Assembly (NCBI GenBank): GCA_964596645.1
Contig: CAZQVB010000027.1
Coordinates: 1 to 58,069, forward strand
Reading direction: 5' to 3'
Source: CAVQEK01 sp964596645
GTDB lineage: Bacteria; Bacteroidota; Bacteroidia; Cytophagales; Cyclobacteriaceae
Length of the DNA stretch: 58,069 nt
Within the stretch, counting starts at the first letter, position 1. Every line of letters starts with the position of its first letter. Below, piece after piece: positions 53,701-58,069 of the stretch. The position numbers and the translations under genes are program-made. The notes beneath the pieces were generated by a model that ran no database searches, was not told the DNA's origin, and was given only the letters and a program-made list of their open reading frames with translations.

Positions 53701-54183
53701 GTCAGCAACAATTTCCGCTACAAAATATTTGACCTGGGCATTATGATATCCGGATCTGTGGGCAATGACATCTTGAATACCACGTCATTTCACGCAAAAG
53801 ATCCCCGTCAACTGACCACAAATAAATATGCCGTGTTGGCGAAAAACTCTTGGACGCCGGAAAATACCAATGCAAAATACCCAAGGGCGGGTTCCAACCT
53901 GCAGGGCATCTTCATCGCCAACGACCTGTTGGCCATAGAAGATGGCTCTTATGTGAAGATTCAAAACGTGAGCCTTGGGGTAAACCTGAACAGAGATATC
54001 ATCAAGTTTGCACAAAACCTCAGGGTGTATGTCTCCGGTCAGAACCTGGCTGTATGGACCGACTATCTGGGTACTTCTCCTGAAGTGAACTCAGGCGGGC
54101 AAAGCACGGTAAACCTGGGTGTAGATACCGGCGGGTATCCCATGACCAGGATCTTTATGCTGGGCCTCAACCTTACGTTCTAA
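50701..54183 (+). CDS. SusC/RagA-family TonB-dependent outer-membrane transporter
   Basis: 1160 residues from the ATG at 50701. The open frame extends further upstream, but that part lies in the hairpin spacer. A signal peptide (cleavage near GNAQ) is followed by an STN domain (about 47-122), which links the receptor to FecR, a carboxypeptidase-like domain (about 140-215), EEIVVIGYGTQERK (220-233), the plug domain (about 235-370, RIRGSNSFLGSNEPLYVIDG) and a 22-strand barrel ending MLGLNLTF with a terminal aromatic. SusC imports large oligosaccharides or peptides through the outer membrane using TonB energy, with SusD as lid. The STN domain fits regulation by the adjacent ECF/FecR pair. Confidence 0.97.
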   Translation: MKNKLLRQLAMMGKRTFYGLVLQLFFLNLLMAYTGNAQVNKVQSVKDFQLEISFSNESLVDVFRKIEEKSGYHFAYEADLLDRSFIFNSGYRKKHVLADILLDLSKETGLRFKQINKTIIVITKRQQHNFEPLEIVIDDITITGKVTSLDDGEGLPGVNVVVKGTSKGTVTDVSGFYTIDVSSVESVLSFSSVGYVSEEILVGNQTVIDLTLSPDLQSLEEIVVIGYGTQERKDLTGSVSTLDASEVRDMNIASPDQMLQGRLAGVNVKQASSAPGGLTSVRIRGSNSFLGSNEPLYVIDGIPIFNDAQELTTYGGPGTTGGDQRINPENPLVFLNPADIESINVLKDASATAIYGARGSNGVIIITTKRGKAGQSKLDVDFYQGWQDAINLPEMMSTTQLQDYYNQHQDNPASREYKAAMTGDYAFADSLPSTNWLEEMTRQGASITNLSVTASGGNDKLRYSTGGNYYQQDGVLQASDIKRFSLRVNLDADITDRISVGTSLIASRAVNNFAWVDGTANGIFGMGSVMAGMLFFPFHDVYDDNGQPFRNNAAPAQKIIRSPYPMNHPIGLLTEQTDLRKMNRMLGNFYGKFNITDNLYLKVSIGGDIEARDNSIYYTRLLTQGPRLIRQSSNKENFINENTLNYSYVTGDHSIDAVAGFSIQQNDALTFFSQDTSFPFDRLGADADNQGEIINTTSSFRSRWTMASYLGRVNYGFKGKYLFTASVRADGSSRFAEDNKWGVFPSGAFAWRMSDEAFMSQVDAINNLKLRASIGVTGNSEIGTNQSNLRLGNSRYSFGGAQVNTFFPSGPENSGLKWELTTQTDIGIDLDMFNSRLMFVFDVYWKTTSDLLVSVPLDPLTGFNSTILNIGGITNNGIDVSLTGNWINTDNFSWSTSANYSMYRNEVTEISPLEDEFIAAGAVERGEYRSYVKVGEPLGVFRGFRTDGLVTAEDVDNNIPSPTGTAVEGDIKFVDVSEDGIINNEDYTVIGNPHPDFTFGVSNNFRYKIFDLGIMISGSVGNDILNTTSFHAKDPRQLTTNKYAVLAKNSWTPENTNAKYPRAGSNLQGIFIANDLLAIEDGSYVKIQNVSLGVNLNRDIIKFAQNLRVYVSGQNLAVWTDYLGTSPEVNSGGQSTVNLGVDTGGYPMTRIFMLGLNLTF

Positions 54184-54216
54184 ATCGCTCTTTTCTAGCA
54201 TTAAAATACTGAATAT

Positions 54217-55728
54217 ATGAAAACCAAAATATTGCTTCTGCTCACCATTGGCCTGATGATGAATACGGCCTGTATGGAAGATTTTCTTGAAGAGGAGGCT
54301 TTTAGTGAATTCACCGAAGCCAACTATTACATAGCCGATGAAGATTTTGTCAACCTGGTCAACGGTATATATGCACCCCTTGATGGTATGTTGCTGGGCT
54401 TCAACCACTCCAATGCTACAGCTTCGGCCGTGGCCACGACCATCTCCGCCAGCTATGAACCCTTCGACGTATTTAACAATGCCATTTTGCCCGGCAACGG
54501 CACCATAGATGGCCTGTGGTCGAGCATGTACTCAGGCATCACACGCGCCAATTCTGCTTTAGAGCGCATGGAAAACTTCAGTTTCACCAATACAGCGCTG
54601 GAGTCGAGACTGATCGGCGAAACGAAATTTCTTCGTGCCTACTACTATTTCAATCTGGTGCGTTGGTACGGGGCTGTGCCACTGCTGGAAGAACCGGTGA
54701 CGAACTTCTCAAGCATAGACGATGTGGTGGCGGTATCGTCCATACCCAGGGCTACGCTTGATGCACTGTATGGCCTCATCGAAAATGATCTTTCGGATGC
54801 GGCATCTAAGCTCTCGCCGATTAGTTCTCTGCGCGGAACGCCGGATTTGGGCAGGGCCAGTAGAGAGGCCGCACAAGCCTTGTTGGGGCTGGTGTACCTA
54901 ACCACCGGAGAATATGGAAAGGCTGAAACGGAACTGCTGAAAGTAGAGAATAGCAGTGGCCTCAGACTCACCGATGATTACAGCTGCGTCAGTGGTTCCA
55001 ATACTGTGGAGTCTATATTCGAAATACAGTTTGCAGGCGACAATGCCATGAGCCGCAACGGCCTCAACAATCAAGTGCCACCGGAAGGATCTGGCCAGGG
55101 CAATATAGCTTTCGAACAGCCCGTAGGGGCAATCTTTGCCGAACTACAGTTTTTCCACAGCTTCGCCTCCAACGATAGACGGCTCAAGGAGTTCTTCATC
55201 ACAGAATACACGCTCAACGGCCAAACGGTGCCCTATTGGGAATTTCCTCAGCCTGCACCGCACTTTGCCAAGTACGTAAAGACGGTGGAGTATTCCGACA
55301 TCAACTACCCGCTCATACGCTATGCCGACGTACTGCTCATGATCGCAGAGGCCAAGCTGCAGAATGGCAAAGCGGTTTCGGAGGCTGAGCCCTACATCAA
55401 TCTGGTGCGCAACAGGGCCGGGCTTGATGACATCACATCCGGCCTTACCAATGAGCAATTCATGGATTCCCTGTTCCTGGAACGCAAAAAGGAACTGTGC
55501 CTGGAAGGTCACGAATTTTTTGACAGTAAGCGCTTTGGAAAGCTCATCAGCGATGTGGAGGCCTCGGCGCAGTACAACCAGATGTTGATCACCAACCATC
55601 CGGACACATCACTGTTGGCACTACCCCGGCCTAGCGAACTGGACATCAGCACGGATAACCTGCTTTGGCCAATTCCCGTCGAAACGCTCGATCGCAACGA
55701 TCAGCTGCAGCAAAACCCCGGGTATTAA
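54217..55728 (+). CDS. SusD/RagB-family outer-membrane nutrient-binding lipoprotein
   Basis: 503 residues. MKTKILLLLTIGLMMNTAC is a lipoprotein signal with Cys at 19. The family TPR-like helical fold is shown by EANYYIADEDFVNLVNGIYA, LWSSMYSGITRANSALERME, ETKFLRAYYYFNLVRWYGAV and the C-terminal ELCLEGHEFFDSKRFGKLIS and WPIPVETLDRNDQLQQNPGY. SusD forms the hinged lid over SusC and binds the substrate at the cell surface. It is 33 bases after susC, so both are one operon. Confidence 0.96.
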   Translation: MKTKILLLLTIGLMMNTACMEDFLEEEAFSEFTEANYYIADEDFVNLVNGIYAPLDGMLLGFNHSNATASAVATTISASYEPFDVFNNAILPGNGTIDGLWSSMYSGITRANSALERMENFSFTNTALESRLIGETKFLRAYYYFNLVRWYGAVPLLEEPVTNFSSIDDVVAVSSIPRATLDALYGLIENDLSDAASKLSPISSLRGTPDLGRASREAAQALLGLVYLTTGEYGKAETELLKVENSSGLRLTDDYSCVSGSNTVESIFEIQFAGDNAMSRNGLNNQVPPEGSGQGNIAFEQPVGAIFAELQFFHSFASNDRRLKEFFITEYTLNGQTVPYWEFPQPAPHFAKYVKTVEYSDINYPLIRYADVLLMIAEAKLQNGKAVSEAEPYINLVRNRAGLDDITSGLTNEQFMDSLFLERKKELCLEGHEFFDSKRFGKLISDVEASAQYNQMLITNHPDTSLLALPRPSELDISTDNLLWPIPVETLDRNDQLQQNPGY

Positions 55729-55743
55729 GTCTTCAACAATGTA

Positions 55744-55782
55744 AATTTGCCCACATACGCATCTTGCGCTTGTGGGCAAATT
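55744..55782 (+). promoter_or_regulatory. Strong hairpin downstream of susD
   Basis: AATTTGCCCACA and TGTGGGCAAATT pair around a 15-base loop. No T-run follows. It may protect the susCD transcript or reduce expression of the downstream lipoprotein gene. Confidence 0.65.
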
Positions 55783-55874
55783 GATACCTGTCCGACAATC
55801 CATCCGGTCGGGGCGAAAGATCCAACCTGGAATGTCTTCTAGTATGACTAATGCAATTTTTTTAAGAATTAGAT

Positions 55875-57980
55875 ATGATGAATGGTCCTGTAAAATACCG
55901 GCTCACTCTGTTGGGTTTTTTAGTGGCTTCGGTGGTGTTTTCCTGCCAACAGCCCCAGAAACCCCTCCCGCGCAATGCCCACATTCCTCAATTGACCAGC
56001 GGCCAACATTATGACGAAGGGCCCGACGACCGCTATAGTTTTGCCTATGAGCCAGTCACCTACAATCAGGAAATACTGGCGCCGCTGCCCGGCTTGTACT
56101 ACTGCTTCAAAATGGTAGACTGGGACGGTGACAGTCTGGTGGACATACTCGGCCTATCGCGCCGCGGCGGCGGTCTGCGCTTTATCAAAAATGTAGGTAC
56201 CAAACAAAAACCGCTGTACCGCAGTCTGCACGAAAATGTAAAGCTGCTGGAGTCGGGACCATTCTACCGCTGGTTTGATGTGCTCGACTACAATCGCGAC
56301 GGCAAGTGGGACATTGCCGGCTGGTATGCCGACCCGCACCGCGAAACGGAAATTCAATCGCTCAACATCTACCTCAACAAAGGCTTGCCGGAGGCACCCC
56401 AGTGGGATACGCTCAAAGCCCAATATGCCAGCGGTGACATGATCACCTTCGGCGGCAGGATGGAGATAGCCGACTGGGATGATGATGGAAAAGAAGACAT
56501 TATACTTGCCCGCAGCAATATGGCGCACATCTTCAAAGCCGATATGGGTACAGAGGAGGATTCTCCGCACCGGCCAAGTACCTACGGTGGGTTTCGGGAT
56601 ACAGCCGTGTATAATCCTACAGTGGGCGGATTTTATTTTTTGAAAAACATGACCGAAAGTGTCAATGAGCCTGTTTTCGCTGAGCCCGAGCCTGTGCTGG
56701 TGGATGGTGAAAAATATCTGACCTATGTGGGTCCTTACCCCTCGGTATACGACCTGGATGGCGACGGACTCAAAGATTTGATCTTCGGCACCCAAAAGCC
56801 CGGCCTTATTTTTTTGAAAAATACAGGAACAAAAGGCAAACCTGCCCTGACCGAAGCGGGCAAGCTGACCACGGTGAATGGGGAACCTGTTTTTTCGTCT
56901 TTCGCCTTGCGCTTCGAGCCGGCAGATATGAATGGCGACGGCGTAGACGACTTCGTCACCGGCGCCTACTTTGGCAATCAGGACAGATTTTTTCTGTACA
57001 CACAAACCAACGCCCGCACGGGCCAGAATGGCTGGCGGTTCGATGATTATCTGGCTATAAAAACCGGTGAAGAGACGCCCATTTATGGTGCCGGCAATTC
57101 GTCGGTAGACCCGGTGGACTGGGATGGCGATGGTGACCTGGACCTGCTGCTCGGCTCCGAACCGGCCATGCCCACCATCGTGATGAACAGCGGTAGCGAT
57201 CGCGATCGCAAATACGAAGCGCCCCAATGGCTGAGGTTTGTCGACGGGGATTATATGGAAACATATTCGTCGCTGGAAGGCGACGGCAGCCACTGGGGGC
57301 CGCTGGAGTGGTACTCCGACCGGTATGCACCACGCGCTGCAGACTGGGATGGCGACGGTGTGCTTGACCTCATCAGCGGATCGATGGGGAGAAGGCTTTA
57401 TTTTTTTAAAGGAGAACGCGTAGACGGCGAACTGCGCTTTCATCGCCCGGTCAACTTCAAGCGCGGAGGCCGTGATTTTGTTGTGCCCGACCGCCAGTTT
57501 CCGGAAGTCACAGATGTGAATGGCGATGGTCGTATGGACCTGATCGTGAACAATATGACGCCTGAAATGTGCCTTTTTTATGGCGATGGCAGCACTACGC
57601 TACAAGAGCCAGTGGTGCTTCGCCACCCCGATGGCAGCCTCATGAAGCCCCAGGACCACTGGCAACGGCGCCAGGGCAATCGCATGGGCATGTCGCTCAC
57701 CGACTGGGACCTCGACGGCCGCCGCGATCTGGTCGTCTACCAATTTCACGAAGGCATTTTTTTCTATAAAGGTGTGAACGACTCTACCTACCAGCAAGGG
57801 CGCCGATTGCTCAGGCTATTCAGCCATATGGCCGGCTGCAGTGTCACCGACTGGGATCATAACGGCATCCCCGATCTGCTGATCGGTGGCGACGAGCGGC
57901 GCATGATCGAAGTAGACCGACCGGGCCAGGTCGTGGTGATCTACGGTGAAGACACGGAGTATCCGCCGAAGGGTTTTTGA
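55875..57980 (+). CDS. VCBS/FG-GAP-repeat lipoprotein (beta-propeller)
   Basis: 701 residues. The signal KYRLTLLGFLVASVVFSC ends in a lipobox Cys at about 24. Some ten calcium-binding loops of DxDxDG type are spread along the chain: DWDGDSLVD, DYNRDGKWD, DWDDDGKED, DLDGDGLKD, DMNGDGVDD, DWDGDGDLD, DWDGDGVLD, DVNGDGRMD, DWDLDGRRD and DWDHNGIPD. This is typical of a 7- or more-bladed beta-propeller. It is encoded 146 bases after susD and is probably a surface glycan-binding protein or an enzyme of a propeller-type lyase family; no catalytic residues can be assigned. An ATG pair at 55875 gives the start. Confidence 0.88.
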   Translation: MMNGPVKYRLTLLGFLVASVVFSCQQPQKPLPRNAHIPQLTSGQHYDEGPDDRYSFAYEPVTYNQEILAPLPGLYYCFKMVDWDGDSLVDILGLSRRGGGLRFIKNVGTKQKPLYRSLHENVKLLESGPFYRWFDVLDYNRDGKWDIAGWYADPHRETEIQSLNIYLNKGLPEAPQWDTLKAQYASGDMITFGGRMEIADWDDDGKEDIILARSNMAHIFKADMGTEEDSPHRPSTYGGFRDTAVYNPTVGGFYFLKNMTESVNEPVFAEPEPVLVDGEKYLTYVGPYPSVYDLDGDGLKDLIFGTQKPGLIFLKNTGTKGKPALTEAGKLTTVNGEPVFSSFALRFEPADMNGDGVDDFVTGAYFGNQDRFFLYTQTNARTGQNGWRFDDYLAIKTGEETPIYGAGNSSVDPVDWDGDGDLDLLLGSEPAMPTIVMNSGSDRDRKYEAPQWLRFVDGDYMETYSSLEGDGSHWGPLEWYSDRYAPRAADWDGDGVLDLISGSMGRRLYFFKGERVDGELRFHRPVNFKRGGRDFVVPDRQFPEVTDVNGDGRMDLIVNNMTPEMCLFYGDGSTTLQEPVVLRHPDGSLMKPQDHWQRRQGNRMGMSLTDWDLDGRRDLVVYQFHEGIFFYKGVNDSTYQQGRRLLRLFSHMAGCSVTDWDHNGIPDLLIGGDERRMIEVDRPGQVVVIYGEDTEYPPKGF

Positions 57981-57988
57981 GCTGAAAG

Positions 57989-58033
57989 CTGAAAGCTCAA
58001 AGTGAAATTAAAGACCAGGTCAGACGATAGTCC
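57989..58033 (+). repeat. Bipartite dispersed repeat, copy 2
   Basis: GCTGAAAGCTCAAAG, a 16-base spacer and GTCAGACGATAGTC, matching the copy at 43945-43989 in both blocks and in spacing. It lies nine bases after the beta-propeller lipoprotein stop, near the window end. A partial repeat of GCTGAAAGCT precedes it. Confidence 0.85.
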
Positions 58034-58069
58034 ATAGCCGTTAACTTAAGAGTCGATAGAGGGGTAATT

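Noticed and set aside
56154..57443. 429-codon open frame on the minus strand
   Set aside because: It is antisense to the beta-propeller lipoprotein and lacks any domain; GC-rich third positions of the real gene explain it.
1..58069. tRNA genes, 5S/16S/23S rRNA, tmRNA, origin of replication
   Set aside because: No cloverleaf-type sequence, rRNA motif or DnaA-box cluster was found by eye; a covariance search would be decisive.

Overview
The window looks like a chromosomal segment of a Bacteroidota bacterium, most likely from the Cytophagales and relatives. The clues are a SusC/SusD pair with an ECF sigma factor and a FecR anti-sigma factor, a fused E1 alpha/beta dehydrogenase, a DUF2027-Smr protein, many small lipoproteins, almost no Shine-Dalgarno sequences, and at least one promoter of the TTG-N19-TAnnTTTG type. 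Base composition is mixed: housekeeping genes are GC-balanced, and several short islands are clearly AT-rich. No tRNA, 5S/16S/23S rRNA, CRISPR array or complete insertion sequence was seen; the one structural RNA gene is RNase P RNA.

Layout. 1-8.1 kb is an accessory stretch: a tandemly duplicated outer-membrane barrel gene (first copy cut by the window edge), a Tat-exported Gfo/Idh/MocA oxidoreductase, an AT-rich lipoprotein, a heparinase II/III-type lyase, a frameshifted gene remnant, a REP-associated tyrosine transposase (RAYT) with repeats inside its reading frame, and a YdeI/DUF1801 protein ending in a complete CDGSH iron-sulfur motif. 8.1-17.5 kb is core: tsaD, divergent tamB, a photolyase, a DUF2279 protein, a DUF2027-Smr protein and a small unknown. 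17.6-18.0 kb is rnpB. 18.1-21.2 kb has a receiver-AAA+ regulator without an HTH domain, a 41-residue lipoprotein gene, a solitary LuxE-type acyl-protein synthetase and another lipoprotein.

21.3-31.2 kb holds metabolism and regulation: the fused E1 alpha/beta, alanine dehydrogenase, a tight tetR-aarF-TPR lipoprotein operon, a CtlX-type amidinohydrolase, and accB-accC. 31.5-34.1 kb is the efp, rpmF, DUF177, pdxA group, with plsX and fabH absent from the place where relatives often carry them. 34.2-39.6 kb holds rsmA, mgtE, a 2-hydroxyacid dehydrogenase, a membrane pentapeptide-repeat protein and a barrel protein. A REP-like palindrome cluster and a HicBA toxin-antitoxin module follow (39.7-41.6 kb), then pncA and pncB for NAD salvage, a flavin-binding stress protein, a pair of overlapping membrane-protein frames, and two SDR oxidoreductases.

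48.8-58.0 kb is an ECF-sigma/FecR-controlled outer-membrane uptake locus. The sigma and FecR genes are divergent, and fecR is followed by susC, susD and a lipoprotein beta-propeller with about ten DxDGDG-type calcium loops. No glycoside hydrolase lies in the visible part, so the substrate is unknown. Two copies of a bipartite intergenic repeat (43.9 kb and 58.0 kb), the RAYT palindrome and the 39.8 kb palindromes show that small dispersed repeats are active in this genome.
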